Assembly: GCA_949752745.1 (NCBI GenBank)
Contig: OX457027.1
Span: forward strand, 91,533,720-91,597,719
Source of the DNA: Protula sp. h YS-2021
Taxonomy: Eukaryota > Annelida > Polychaeta > Sabellida > Serpulidae
Direction: 5' to 3'
Length of the DNA: 64,000 nt
A program made the position numbers and the translations under genes. Positions 52,501 through 63,790 of the stretch are shown piece after piece (the first letter of the stretch is position 1; every line of letters starts with the position of its first letter). The notes under the pieces are model-generated. The model saw nothing but the letters and a program-made list of their open reading frames with translations, ran no database searches and was not told the origin of the DNA.

Positions 52501-53450
52501 GCGCATCAACGCAAGTTAAATAAACGTGCGCAGTGGTTCGAAATGCGAACCACGCTCCAACGCAAGTTAAATAAACATTTGCACTGGTCCAAAATAAGCA
52601 CTGCGCATCAACGCAAGTTAAATAAACATGCACACTGGTCCAAAATGCAAACCGCGCACCAACGCAAGTTAAATAAACATAGGCACACGTCAAAATAAGC
52701 ACCGTGCATCAACGCAAGTTAAATAAACATGCAAACTGGTCCGAAATGCGAACCGCGCATCAAGGCAACCTGTGGAAACTTGTGCACTTGTCCAAAATAA
52801 GTACCGCTCATCAACGCAAGTACAATAAACATGCGTATTGGTCTGGAATAAGAATCGCGCATCGACGCAAGGTAAATAAACATATGCACTGATCCGAAAT
52901 ACGAACCGCCCATCAACACAATGTAAAAAGATGCGCATTGATCCAAAATAAGAACCGCACATCAACACAAGGTAAATAAACACGCGCACTGATCCGAAAT
53001 AAGAACCGCACATTCACAAAAGGTGAAAAAAACATGGGCGCTCGTCAGAAATGCGAACCGCGCATCAACGCAAGTTAAATAAACATGTGCACTGTTCCAA
53101 AATGAGAGCCGCGCATCTACGCAAAATTAAATAAACATGCGCACTTGTCTGAATAAGAACCGCGCATCAAGGCAAGTTACATAAATATGCGCACTGGTCC
53201 GAAATGCGAGCGTTGTTTGAAGGTATCTATGGCAGACTATCCAGTCTACCAGAGATACAAAAAATCTGTTTCCCATTTTTCTGGGAAAGAAATGTTTGTA
53301 TGCATTTATCGGTCTATGTTCTGGTCCGGTGCTAAATTAATTATTGGGCTAGCTCTTTGCCCTCTCACCTTTTGAAGCCCAGTTTTTCAGGAAAATTCCC
53401 TTGCTCATGCACGCTGGAGTTGGTTTTATTGCTTTTCGTAAGCTGGGACT
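49529..53450. mobile_element. Large hairpin-ended repeat element carrying two tandem arrays
   Basis: The left end is the hairpin CCCAGCTTACG...CGTAAGCTAGGG (49531-49558), followed by (GTTA)n at 49587-49611. Then about seven units of 150-190 bases carry GATTCGATGTCATTTATTTT and GGTCGTGCATACGGCTTGTG (about 49630-50830), then the 51-bp satellite (50840-53210). The right end CGTAAGCTGGG at 53438-53448 is the inverted counterpart of the left. The right tail also occurs at 41930-42106. Confidence 0.7.
50840..53210. repeat. 51-bp satellite array, about 46 copies
   Basis: Units contain CATGCGCACTGGTCCGAAAT, GCGAACCGCGCATCAACGCA and AGTTAAATAAA. Because 51 is a multiple of three, 17-residue repeating frames (VYLTCVDARFAFRTSAH on the minus strand) stay open for long stretches. 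They are interrupted irregularly and are not treated as genes. Confidence 0.9.
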
Positions 53451-53552
53451 TTGTCCTTGGACAAACTTGTATTCGGATTCACGAACAGTTGTCAGAATAA
53501 CAGTATCTTGAAATTTGGTAAAAATCGGCACTTTTAAAATTTTGACCACGTA

Positions 53553-54300
53553 ATTGAGCGTCATGTCCGGGCTGTGACTTCGAAACTATACGTCGGATTG
53601 TTTTGTACACGGATAGAACTTTGAGCGTCATGTCCGGGCTATGACTTCGAAACTATACGTCGGATTGTTTTGTACACGGATAGAACACGAAAATTGTTCA
53701 TGAAAAATTGTAAAACAACAGTATTTTAGAATTTGATAACCTTTGCGTTTTAATATAATTTTGTCCTTGCAATGGAACGTGTCGTCCATCCTGTGTATCC
53801 AGAACGTGTCGTCCATGCTGTGTATCCAGAACGTGTCGTCCATGCTGTGTATCCAGAACGTGTCGTCCATGCTGTGTATTCAGAACGTGTCCATGCTGTG
53901 TATCCAGAACTATTCATGCGATTTTTTTTAAATGTCACAACGGATAGAACAGATATTGAAAATTGCCGAAATAACTCTTTTAAAATATAAAACTGAGATT
54001 TTGTCGAAATTTAAAAATGTAAGACTGTTAGAATTATGGAAAAATGTGACGAACGTGGGTTAGTATGGCAGTGCGAACCGGCTTTAACACCGATTTTAGG
54101 TCATTCGCGTTACACGGGGGATCGTGTCTCTCTGAGGCTCCAGTTTGATGTGTTTGCGAAAAGGCACGGTGGGATATTAAGACTTAAAACAATGTAACCA
54201 TACAGGCGTGCCTGTTCTCACTTTTCATGCCATACAGGCGTGCCTGTTCTCACTACTCATGCCATTCAGGCGTGCCTGTTCTCACTTCTCAGTGCTATAG
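53553..54300. repeat. Three short tandem repeats
   Basis: A 67-base unit with GAGCGTCATGTCCGGGCT is present twice (53553-53686). A 27-base unit GTGTCGTCCATGCTGTGTAT plus CCAGAAC occurs five times (53779-53910). A 32-base unit with ACAGGCGTGCCTGTTCTCAC occurs three times (54200-54297); its core AGGCGTGCCT is nearly palindromic. Confidence 0.8.
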
Positions 54301-57040
54301 TCGCTCATGGAGGTTAAAGCTGGTTTCGGAACAAACTTATGTTGAGAAATTTTTTTACAAGTTTTGTAGAAGGAGGGCGGGCTGGGGAGGGGGCATGGGG
54401 GATGACATCTCTGGATGTTACCCTGAAATGAAGGTAGTCTCAAGCATTTGCAGTAAGATTGCATTTCATCTCACTTTATAGAAATAGGAACAAAAAGTGT
54501 TGACATGACATGTTCTCATGACATTAGTGAGCGCTTGTGGGGTTTCTATTTTAAATGAATAATTGATGTGCTGTTTTCTAGCACATTTACCATGAACACG
54601 GTGCTATCGCTCTGATGGAATCTTCACAGCGGAACACAAAAAAATATGCAAGAGTTTGATTTTTGTGTCCACTGAGCAGATGGTGGCTGTGAGTGGTGTC
54701 GCGAAATGACGCGTTCACACGGTCGACGCAGTCTCTCTTCACCTCGCTGTGGATGTTCTAAGATTGATTATTAATTACGGATATTATTAATGGCAGCACA
54801 GTACTCAAGACGTCTCTGTCAGAAAGCAGCGTTTGGTAGAGGTCGGAGCAGCCGAAAAAAAGCGCTGTTTATTAAGTATTGTTGATCCAATGATGGAGTA
54901 TTGGAACCTGTCCCCTCCCCTCCTTTTTTTTTTGGGGGGGGGGGGGGGGGAGGAGGACGGATGGGGTGAGGGGAGCTGCATATCGCCAGGCGAATCTAAG
55001 TTACATTTCGTCTTCAGGCGTTGTGATTGGCGGTCTAGGGTGGTGGTAGCGAGCGAGGGAGGGGGTGGGTTATTCTGTCGCGACCTAACTTACTGTTAAG
55101 ACTCGCCTGAAGGCTCACCCCTGAAGGGAACTATTCCAGATTTTACACCTTCCCCCCCCCCCCCCCGCACCTGCACTCTGTAAACAAACTGTGGGACCGT
55201 CCATTGGTATCGTTACACCCTCCCTCATCCGTCAGTGCACCCTTGATTTTTACCTGTAATCCTGAAGCACTATCTTTCCATTATTCACTGAATTCCAGTT
55301 GATATTTTTCCCTTCAGAGTGAAGGCAGGAATTTATTTTTACTTTTACGATACGATACCATACGATACGATCGTACGATATGTTACGACAAGTATGATGA
55401 GAAATACAGTGACAAATCAGTGGGTATTATCCTAGTAGGTCTAAATAATTGCAGCGTTGACGGTGATGCTGTTGCGATGTGGTGTGATATTTTAGTGATT
55501 GTGACATGTTATTGTGACATATTATCGTAAGTAGTTGGACAGTTTGGTGTGGTGTCATATTTTAGTGACTGTCGGCTGCTCTTAGTATTTGACGCGTATT
55601 GGACAACGTGTGTCGCCATATAACGTCAAAATGTGATTGCAAAACTCGCGCATCTCCTGCGATTTTTGAGAAGGAAGGTTCGGTAGCACCCAGATTGATT
55701 CATTAGGGGGGGGGGGGGGGGGGGGGGGGTGTTACCAAAGTTACCAAACGAGGTGAGCGGGTGAGCGAGTGGCGTTTGATGAGCGGCTAGGGGGCGAAGA
55801 GGGTCCCTTTGTTAACCAGCGCACAGGCTAGACATAGCATAACACAGCCTTTTCTGTGGGCCTTTTCTGTTGTGATCGTATTTACACGCCTCTGCAGGAC
55901 TGTCGGTTGATTTTACTGTGGTGACAGGAAAGTCGTTTTCACTGCCAAAGTACTCCTCGTATGGGAGCTGTTATGTAACATTTTGTTGTGGTATCCGGAA
56001 TTATTTTCACTTTTTATGTTGGCCATCCTGTATCTTCTGATTTGACAGGCACCTCATCATTTTAGCAATCCCCCCCCCCCCCACCCGTCTTCTTCTGGCC
56101 CACTGAGGTGAGTCATCTACTGTACGGTTATGAAGAATTCCTTTCTTGTGCTGTTTGACCGATGAGAATGTCCGAAAACAAGATGTATATCATAGGTGTA
56201 ATTAAAGACCTATACCATGAAATGGTTAGGTTTGCGTTTCGAGTCGTACATACAACAGACGGTGGGGGGGGGGGGGGGGATTAACGGTAAGCAAAAAAAA
56301 GTCACCAATGAAATGTGGAATTGTTAAGGTTAGGACCACTTTCAAGACCCGGATAAGAGAGGCTACGGTAAAACCTTTTTGTAGTTCCCACATCCTCGAC
56401 CCGGATAAGAGACGTACAGTTAAACCTGTTTTTATCACAGACCTTCCAGAATCTGAAAAAAAAAACGAACAGTAAATCCTGCCTGTTGTGACCCGGAAAA
56501 AAAACTTACAGTAAAACACCTGTATTAACCACCTTCCTGAAATTAAGGAATAAGATATCCGCAAGTCAGGTTGCGAAGCCCCCCCCCCCCCCCCCCCCCC
56601 CCTGATTTCAGGAATGTGATAAAGGTGTTCCGTAGCTTAACTTCTGGGCACATCATATACACATTCTGATATATTTGTGTAAGGTACAAAGTCTTATAGT
56701 TCTGAAAGGGTAAATATTGTCAAACTGTAAGTTTCTAAACCGTAGGCGGAGCAAGCGGTGGAAAAAGGATGGCGAGTGGGAGGAGCGGGATGTCAGGGGA
56801 AACGTTTTGTTTTTGTTCACCAAAACAAAACGGCTGTAGAAGGTTAATACCAATGTTTGGCATGTTCGGGTACACTGATGTTAGTGTGCAGTGGCCGCTC
56901 TAGTTTTCGGAAGCAGCTTTTTCAGTGCGACACTTCAGTATACCACTAAGGCAGCAGCTTCAGGTTGCAGTTTGCTTAAAAATGCGTCCAGTTCCTTTCG
57001 ACACCTTATTATAGCACGGTACAGTTCTGTCAGCGTGTGG
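54301..57040. other. No gene recognised
   Basis: The stretch has G and C homopolymer runs (54935-54950, 55706-55728, 56581-56602), a TACGATACGATAC simple repeat (55345-55380) and a degenerate 65-base repeat with ACAGTAAAACCTG and GACCCGGATAAGAGA (56345-56540). No convincing coding region is present. Confidence 0.5.
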
Positions 57041-57191
57041 CAGTGTTCGCGCTGGGTTCTCAGGAAAGTGAGTCAAAAAAGGAAAGTGTGACTCAGTTGG
57101 GTCCAGAAAAACTCGGTGGGTTCCGAAAAAGTGAGTTATTTCGTAAGAAATGCCCCAAAAAAGGACAAAAACCCCGCCAACGCGAACCCTG
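57041..57191. mobile_element. Short hAT-type MITE
   Basis: The 151-bp sequence has ends CAGTGTTCGCGCTGGG and CCAACGCGAACCCTG, inverted copies of hAT type and close to the ends of the 3.1-kb hAT element at 32753-35883 (CAGCGTTCGCG). Inside, GTGAGTCA/GTGGGTTCC motifs recur. It has no ORF. Confidence 0.65.
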
Positions 57192-58290
57192 GTGCGGTTT
57201 AGCCTAGCTGTCCGCCAGTGTGAGACAGATTCATTCCGAGGAGCAGCTGCTCAGTAGCAGCTGCTCAGTCACAGCTTCGTAATACAGCCAAACAGCTGTC
57301 TGGTAAACTGAAGCAGAATGTTTTAAATAAAACTCCTTACAGTAGCCTGCGTCAAAGTGTAAGGCTTGGATAATCAGGCAGAATGCAATTTTAATGGGCC
57401 TTTGACAACACACGGTGGCTATTAATTCCGGCTTTGTCTAGAATTTCCCGAAGTGACGTTTTTGTCTTAAGATTTATTGACTCATTAAAACGAAAAAAAA
57501 AGTTTAAAAACCTGTAATTGATTTTAGCTTTCATGCAATGTAAGGGAAAACAATTACTCTCATATTTTGCTTTCTCAAAAACTGCTTCTAGCCATCTGCA
57601 AACGTTCTGCTGTCGGTGTAAAAAAAAAGGGTTTAAATGAGATGTGGATGAGTGTGACAAGGCGGTGGCGGTATGAGCAGAGCTCACGTCTCTTCACCGA
57701 GTGGATGGGAACAGATGGCAGAAGAAGGCCCCGTGCCACTCAGGGGCAGGTGGCTGTGAGGCGTGAGAGTGCTAACATCATACAAGCAGCGCCCTCTGTG
57801 ACAGTAAAAGTGCTTTATAAGGAACTTTCTGGAACGCCTGTAATGTTCATTACGCTGAGGTTTTCACTAAGGATATGGGAATTTTGCGGTGAAAGTTAAA
57901 ACTGGAATTATTATTATAATCAGAGATTGTTCATTGAGTACAAGTGATCACTAAAGGTCCTACTCTGTATGCCAGACAAAATAGCTGCAGCGAAGTCTGG
58001 TGTTTAGCTCCTTGACCGCCAGGGCGCTCACAAAAGGAACAGTCGTATTGACGAGTAGATACGCACAGCCGTATTCTCCCCCCTGCCAGTATCGAAAACG
58101 TCACTACTGTGTGCTTAACATTGCCATGACAACCCAAATGAGCGACGCAGAGGAGTGCAAGCAGTATATTTATTTATAAGAGATTATAGTTGCAAACGAA
58201 ATCTTGAAATAATAATTTTTTTTGGACTGATAAAATGTCCCTAGGTTTTGGTCACTGTTCTCAGTCGTCTCTCAAGCTCTGGTCACCCTC
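57192..58290. other. No gene recognised
   Basis: A perfect CAGCTGCTCAGTAGCAGCTG duplication occurs at 57242-57268. The longest open frame (57567-57899) has no known domain. Confidence 0.4.
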
Positions 58291-58294
58291 TTGT

Positions 58295-58660
58295 GTGGTT
58301 CAGGCTCGTGCTACAGGCTGCGGTAGGGCTTTTCGGATCGGTCCTGCCGCTCTTGTGGTTCAGACTCGTGCAACCAGTGCTACAGGCTGCAGTAGGGTTT
58401 ATCAGATCAGTCCTCCCGCTCGTGTGGTTCAGGCTCGTGCTACCAGGTGCTACAGGCTGCGGGAGGGTTTTTCGGATCAGTCCTCCCTCTCGTGTGGTTC
58501 AGGGTTCGGGCTACCAGTGCTACAGGCTGCAGTAGGGTTTATCAGATCAGTCCTCCCTCTCGTATGGTTCAGGCTTGTGCTACCAGTGCTACAGGCTGCG
58601 GGAGGGTTATTCGAATCAGTCCTCCCGCTCGTGCGGTTCAGGCCTTTTTTGCACTGGGTT
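58295..58660. repeat. 60-72-bp minisatellite, six copies
   Basis: Units start GTGGTTCAGGCTCGTGCTAC at 58295, 58355, 58424, 58494 and further, with TACAGGCTGCGGTAGGG and TCAGTCCTCCC. Unit length varies by loss of a CCAGTG segment. Confidence 0.85.
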
Positions 58661-59118
58661 TTTCGAACGGATTTTCTGTTGGCGTTAGAAGTGCGGCTTA
58701 TTAAATTTTATTGTTTTTGTTCCAGGTCACGCCGTAAGTGATGGAGAAAGCATCTGACATCGTGGATTCCTATTGGTCAGCTCCGGCAACAAAAGTCATG
58801 TGACGTTATAGTCAATCATAGTCAGCGAATCAAAAGCCTTAGCAAAAGAAAAAAAAATAATAAAAGTGTGAGATGTCTTCAATCAAGTTTGGATAAGCAA
58901 TGCTCTCAACAACTCTTCTCTGTTCACGAAACCATATTGTGATAAATGACAAGTTTATTTCGGGAAGGAATTGAGATTTCAAGGCGTTTAACGTGCGCTG
59001 CACGAGCGACCAATCAAAATGTGCGTTTAGTATCACGTGGGGACAATCGCAGCCCGCCTCTGTAGAGTAATATTATTATTAGGATTAGGGCGAGCTCCTG
59101 TTAGTAGAAAAGTCCACT

Positions 59119-60480
59119 ATGTTCCCGCGGCGGTCGGCGTTGAGTCGGCTGGTTGGCATGACAATGATTGCCTCGGCCTGCTTCTATATTTGGCTCAGCT
59201 CCACGGGTACATCTATGACGTCATCGTCGTCGTGGGAGGACGCTCCGAGGCGCCGCGACGACAACAGTCGATACGACGGAAGCAACGTCAACAAAATCGG
59301 CGACATGGATGTGAAGAAGATCATGACAGAATTGAAACAGACTCATCACCATAGCAACCTGTCCCTGGAGGACTTGCGGGACAACATGACGCTAGGGGGC
59401 GTCAACATGAGCGGCCTACTGGAGCTCATCAAGAAGGCCAATGAGTCTGACAAGCAGACGTTTCTCCACGACACACAGGAACACATCAACGTGCCCAACC
59501 CGCACCCTTTCCGCTACCTGATCAACTCGCCGAATGTGTGCCAACCCAAGGACATGTTCCTCATCATCTACATCCACACGGCGCCTAGCCACTACAAGCG
59601 GCGCATGGTCATCCGCCAGACGTGGGGACATCCCAAATTCTACCGCGATGTCAAAATACGGCTCATTTTTGTGATGGGGAGGGGGGCGAATGAGACTGAG
59701 AGGGGGGCGGTACAGGACGGGCTGGAGTTTGAGAACGAGCAGTACCACGATATCGTCCAGGAGGACTTCGCGGACACTTACAGAAATCTAACTTACAAAG
59801 GCATTGCGGCACTCAAGTGGATCAGTACCTACTGCTCGCATGCCAGATTCGTGCTCAAGACTGATGACGACATCTTCGTCAACATGTTCACCTTGCTACG
59901 TCACTTGAAAAGCATGGACAAGCTTGGCGTGGAGAATAAAGGCCTGATTATGTGCTTGGTGTGGAACCGCATGAAGGTAATGCGCACGGGCAAATGGCGG
60001 GTGGACGAGAACGAGTGGAAGGACGACTACTACCCGACCTACTGCTCCGGCTCAGCTTTCACACTGTCCACGGACGTGGCTGTCAAGCTGCACGAGGTCT
60101 CTTACCACGTGCCTTTCTTCTGGGTCGATGACTTCTACATCACGGGGCTGCTGCCGCTCAAGGTGGGTGCTAACATCACACACAAGCAGTTCATGTCCAC
60201 GTACGTGCTGGACGGCCGCAAGCTTGAGGAGAAGTTCACCGGGCCGCAGTGGTTCACCTACATCTTCTCGCACGTGCACAACCTGAACATGATCCAGACC
60301 GTGTGGGACCGGCTCGTGCAGCTGGCCGCCGGAAAGCAGAACCCGGATGTCAAGTTTGCGTTGCCAGGGCAACTGCCGGATGAGAAGGAGATTATGAAGA
60401 AGGAGCAAGAGGCGGAGAAGAAAAAGGCGGAGGAGAGGAGGAAGAAACTGGAAGCCGAGAAGAAGGCCAAGCAACAGTAA
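59119..60480 (+). CDS. Beta-1,3-galactosyltransferase-like enzyme (GT31), single exon
   Basis: The 453-aa type II membrane protein has a short cytosolic N-terminus and a transmembrane anchor at about residues 11-28. A Ser-rich stem follows, then the GT31 catalytic domain (about 140-400): FLIIYIHTAPSHYKRRMVIR with QTWG (148-170), RLIFVMG (181-187), EDFADTYRNLTYKG (215-228), the DxD-type metal/nucleotide-sugar site KTDDDIFVN (247-255), YYPTYCSGSAF (304-314) and WVDDFYITGLL (335-345). These are the family's ordered motifs. It would transfer a sugar (galactose or N-acetylhexosamine) in beta-1,3 linkage in the Golgi. Seven N-glycosylation sequons are present. The C-terminal 32 residues are a Lys/Glu coiled tail that is not typical of the family. 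The start has A at -3. AATAAA follows at 60687. Confidence 0.93.
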   Translation: MFPRRSALSRLVGMTMIASACFYIWLSSTGTSMTSSSSWEDAPRRRDDNSRYDGSNVNKIGDMDVKKIMTELKQTHHHSNLSLEDLRDNMTLGGVNMSGLLELIKKANESDKQTFLHDTQEHINVPNPHPFRYLINSPNVCQPKDMFLIIYIHTAPSHYKRRMVIRQTWGHPKFYRDVKIRLIFVMGRGANETERGAVQDGLEFENEQYHDIVQEDFADTYRNLTYKGIAALKWISTYCSHARFVLKTDDDIFVNMFTLLRHLKSMDKLGVENKGLIMCLVWNRMKVMRTGKWRVDENEWKDDYYPTYCSGSAFTLSTDVAVKLHEVSYHVPFFWVDDFYITGLLPLKVGANITHKQFMSTYVLDGRKLEEKFTGPQWFTYIFSHVHNLNMIQTVWDRLVQLAAGKQNPDVKFALPGQLPDEKEIMKKEQEAEKKKAEERRKKLEAEKKAKQQ

Positions 60481-60686
60481 ACAAGGGCGGGGGCGGGGGG
60501 GGTGAAGGGGGGAGGGGGCGGCTAGGAGAAGTGAGGGGTTTACAACGTTTGCCTGCTGTGTGTGCATTTGTGCCCGTGTCTAAACAAATGGTTCTGTTTC
60601 CGAAAGTGACCCAAATTAAAACAAATATAGTTGATTTTAGAAGATTCGTATGTGAATTGGGGTATTTCCTGAGCTATGAAAAAATT

Positions 60687-60692
60687 AATAAA
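60687..60692 (+). terminator. Polyadenylation signal of the galactosyltransferase-like gene
   Basis: AATAAA lies about 207 bases after the stop codon in A/T-rich 3' sequence. Confidence 0.5.
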
Positions 60693-61350
60693 TGGGAATG
60701 ATAGAAAATATATGTGTGAGATATTGCTTTCAGGGAGTAATTGCTTTGAGAAGGAATGTACTAATTGCTTTAGGGCACGGGTGACTCTTGTGAATAGGCC
60801 AGACTAACAGCCTCCCTCGCTGAAATAACATATCATGTGATTGTAGCCTTTTCACGTAAAATATTCCTGTAGCTGACGTTGTAGTTATTTAAAGCAGTTT
60901 TGACACTGAAAAAGGAGGGAGGGAGGAGGGGTGGGAGGTGGGGGGATGGGGGAAGGAGTCCGTGTATATCCACATGATTTTCTGATGTGAAATCCAGTCG
61001 GCATTGACCGGCCAGCATGCTCTACCATTGGCCACTTCACTCGTTACTCTTTGTCGAGATGACTGGTGCATTGGCATTAAAATCAAAATCTTTTTAATTT
61101 TTTGGCGGGGCGGGGAGTTGGGGGGGGGGGGAATGCTACGATGCCCTCCCCCCATCCCCCTGCAACTCAGCACCGGTGAACCATTATTTGTGTAACTGAA
61201 CGCTTTGCGATTGACCGTGAGCACCATGAAATGAGTATGCTTGCCGAACAAAAATAATGAAAAAAAAATATAGTGCAGACTGCCAAAGAGGCAACTGACA
61301 ATAGTTTCGAAATCCGTCATATTTAAAAAAATATTATAAAAAACGGGTGT
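60693..61350. other. No gene seen
   Basis: The 3' flank of the glycosyltransferase gene contains G-rich tracts at 60916-60958 and 61105-61131. No other structure is recognised. Confidence 0.5.
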
Positions 61351-61909
61351 CAGGGCATAAAGCTTACTTCTCAGCACGGGGTCTCGTGGGACCCAATCAC
61401 TGCATTCCTCGAAGCTTAGGCAGTGTCTTGGTTTTCCGGAATCACATATATGGTTATCAGTGGTTTATAAACACGCTTTGCTAAAATTGAACAAAGAGGA
61501 TACTGTTCCGTGGGACCCCAGACCCAAGTGTCATGGGTCTCGAGCCAAGTGCCAGGGGTTTCGAGCCATGGGCCAGGGGTCTCGAGCAAGGTGCCAGGGG
61601 TCTCGAGCAAGGTGCCAGGGGTCTCGAGCCAAGTGTCATGGGTCTCGAGCCAAGTGCCAGGGGTTTCGAGCCAAGGACCAGGGGTTTCGAGCCAAGGGCC
61701 AGGGGTCTCGAGCAAGGTGCCAGGGGTCTCGAACCAAGTGCCAGGGGTCTCGAGCCAGGTGCCAAGAGTCTTGAGCCAGGTGCCAGGGGTCTCGAGCCAA
61801 GTGCCAGGGGTCTCGAGCCAGGTGCCAAGAGTCTTGAGCCAGGTGCCAGGGGTCTCGAGCCAGTTTCCAATACTCCGGAACCCCGAGGTTCCGTTAACTT
61901 TATGCCCTG
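61351..61909. mobile_element. Inverted-repeat element with a 21-bp minisatellite inside
   Basis: The ends CAGGGCATAAAG and CTTTATGCCCTG are inverted copies. About 17 units of 21 bases (GGGTCTCGAGCCAAGTGCCAG) fill 61517-61880. Because of the length 21, both strands read as repeating seven-residue frames, which I do not treat as genes. The same end motif with GGGACCCC sequences occurs at 44203-44390. Confidence 0.75.
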
Positions 61910-62074
61910 TGTGTAATTTAAATTTTAGGTAAAAACTCAGAAAGAGCTCACGCAATGTTTATTATTTATTTTTCTGCTTTTTTTTTATTTTTGCATAGAT
62001 AGAACTTTTCGCTTTTGAATTTTTTACGCTATTTATTGATGACGTTTTTAAAATTTTATACCATTTTTTTTTAT

Positions 62075-62515
62075 TAAATAATTGTACATTGGTGTGGGTG
62101 CAGATGTACTGTAGTTCATTTTGTACCGTTCATCCAACAGTCACGTGATATGAAGGTCGTCAAAAAAATTGTACATTGATGTAGGTGCAGGTGTACTGTC
62201 GTTCATTTTGTACCGTTCATTCCACTGTCACGTGACATAAAGGTCGTGGTAAAATTGTACATTGGTGTAGGTGCAGGCGTACTGTAGTTCATTTTGTACC
62301 GTTCATACAATTGTCACGTGATATGAAGGTCGTGGAAAAATTGTACATTGGTGTAGGTGCAGGCGTACTGTAGTTCATTTTGTACCATTCATTCCACTGT
62401 CACGTGATATAAAGGTCATGGAAAAATGTTACATTGGTTTAGGTGCAGGCGTGCTGTACTTCATTTTGTACCGTTTATTCCACTTTCACGTAATATGAGG
62501 GTCGTGGAAAAATCA
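62075..62515. repeat. 86-bp tandem repeat, five copies
   Basis: Units contain ATTGTACATTGGTGTAGGTG, CTGTAGTTCATTTTGTACCG and CACGTGATATGAAGGTCGTG, about 86 bases apart. CACGTG (E-box) is present in most units. Confidence 0.85.
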
Positions 62516-63039
62516 AAATCGCTGTATTATGAGGTAAGGTGTACACAAAGTGAGGTATATGCGATATACTTGTGTACAGATATCATAAGCATTTACTTAC
62601 GAGCAAATAGGAATGTCAATGAGGTTGATCTCAGCACAATCTCGCTGGTTTTGGGTGTGCTTAGGGCGGGACCGGGTTGGAGAAGGGGTAGGGGGGCCGG
62701 GAGTGGGAGGATGTTATATAGCGCTCTCAATTCTTAGTCCCGACTACTGCTCGTTTCATACCAGGAAATCACGGGGGAGGGGGGGGGGGGGGGGTAGGCT
62801 GTACAGGGGTCTCAGTTCTTAGTGCTGGTTACTGCTCGTTTCATACAAGGATAGCACAGATTTTTAGTCACGTAGACCATCCTTAGTTGCAATAGTAGCT
62901 GTTTTGCAGCAGCCTTTGTTGCTGTTCGTGGTTCAATAACGCCCCCCTCTGAAATATCTATGGATCAAAATAGATCCTGTACTACACCATATAATGTAAC
63001 GCTACACTGCAGTGCATAGTTATGTAAATTTTGCATGGC
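62516..63039. other. No gene seen
   Basis: A G-run (62772-62796) and two copies of a TACTGCTCGTTTCATAC phrase (about 62745 and 62829) are present. Nothing else is recognised. Confidence 0.4.
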
Positions 63040-63790
63040 CTGTCGTGTGTGACCTCCTCAGGTCTGTTCCAGCATCCCGGGGTAAGCACCCACTCACGAT
63101 TTCCGTCGATGTGACATCATGAGGGCTGTTCCACTCTCCCGGAGTAAGCACAGACTCACGGTTTCCGTCACGCTTGACCTGCTGAGGGCTGTTCCAGCAT
63201 CCCGGTGTAAGCACCTTCTCAAGATTTTCGTCACGTGTGACTTCTTAAGGGCTTTTCCAGCATCCCGGGGCAAACCTACTTACGGTTTCCGTCACGTTTG
63301 ACCAGCTGAGGGCTGTTCCACTCTCCCGAGGTAAGCACAGACTCACGGTTTCCGTCACGCTTGACCTGCTGAGGGCTGTTCCAGTATCCCGGGGTAAGCA
63401 CCTTCTCAAGATTTTCGTCACGTGTGACTTCTTAAGGGCTTTTCCAGCATCCCGGGGCAAACCTACTTACGGTTTCCGTCACGTTTGACCAGCTGAGGGC
63501 TGTTCCACTCTCCCGAGGTAAGCACAGACTCACGGTTTCCGTCACGCTTGACCTGCTGAGGGCTGTTCCAGTATCCCGGGGTAAGCACCTTCTCAAGATT
63601 TTCGTCACGTGTGACTTCTTAAGGGCTTTTCCAGCATCCCGGGGCAAACCTACTTACGGTTTCCGTCACGTTTGACCAGCTGAGGGCTGTTCCACTCTCC
63701 CGAGGTAAGCACTCACTCACAGTTTCCGTCACGCTTGACCTGCTGAGGGCTGTTCCAGTATCCCGGGGTAAGCAGTCACTCACGATTTCT
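63040..63790. repeat. 62-bp tandem repeat with 187-bp higher-order unit
   Basis: Units read GAGGGCTGTTCCAGCATCCC, GGGGTAAGCACTCACTCAC and GTTTCCGTCACGCTTGACC. The three-unit block 63245-63431 is repeated almost exactly at 63432-63618, and the series continues to about 63780. The sequence to the window end (63791-64000) shows no gene. Confidence 0.88.

Noticed and set aside
50712..53013. Minus-strand ORFs with YLTCVDARFAFRTSA repeats
   Set aside because: Read-through of the 51-bp satellite. The frames break irregularly and no ordered protein part is attached.
57567..57899. 110-codon plus-strand ORF as an exon
   Set aside because: It has no recognisable domain, and the overlapping minus-strand frame is of similar quality. 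Support is insufficient.
59037..59354. 105-codon ORF overlapping the start of the galactosyltransferase gene in another frame
   Set aside because: It is a frame shadow of the GC-rich real gene, which has all GT31 motifs.
61416..61955. Open frames TWLETPG / GSRPLAP on both strands
   Set aside because: A 21-bp minisatellite without stops. It lies inside an inverted-repeat element.
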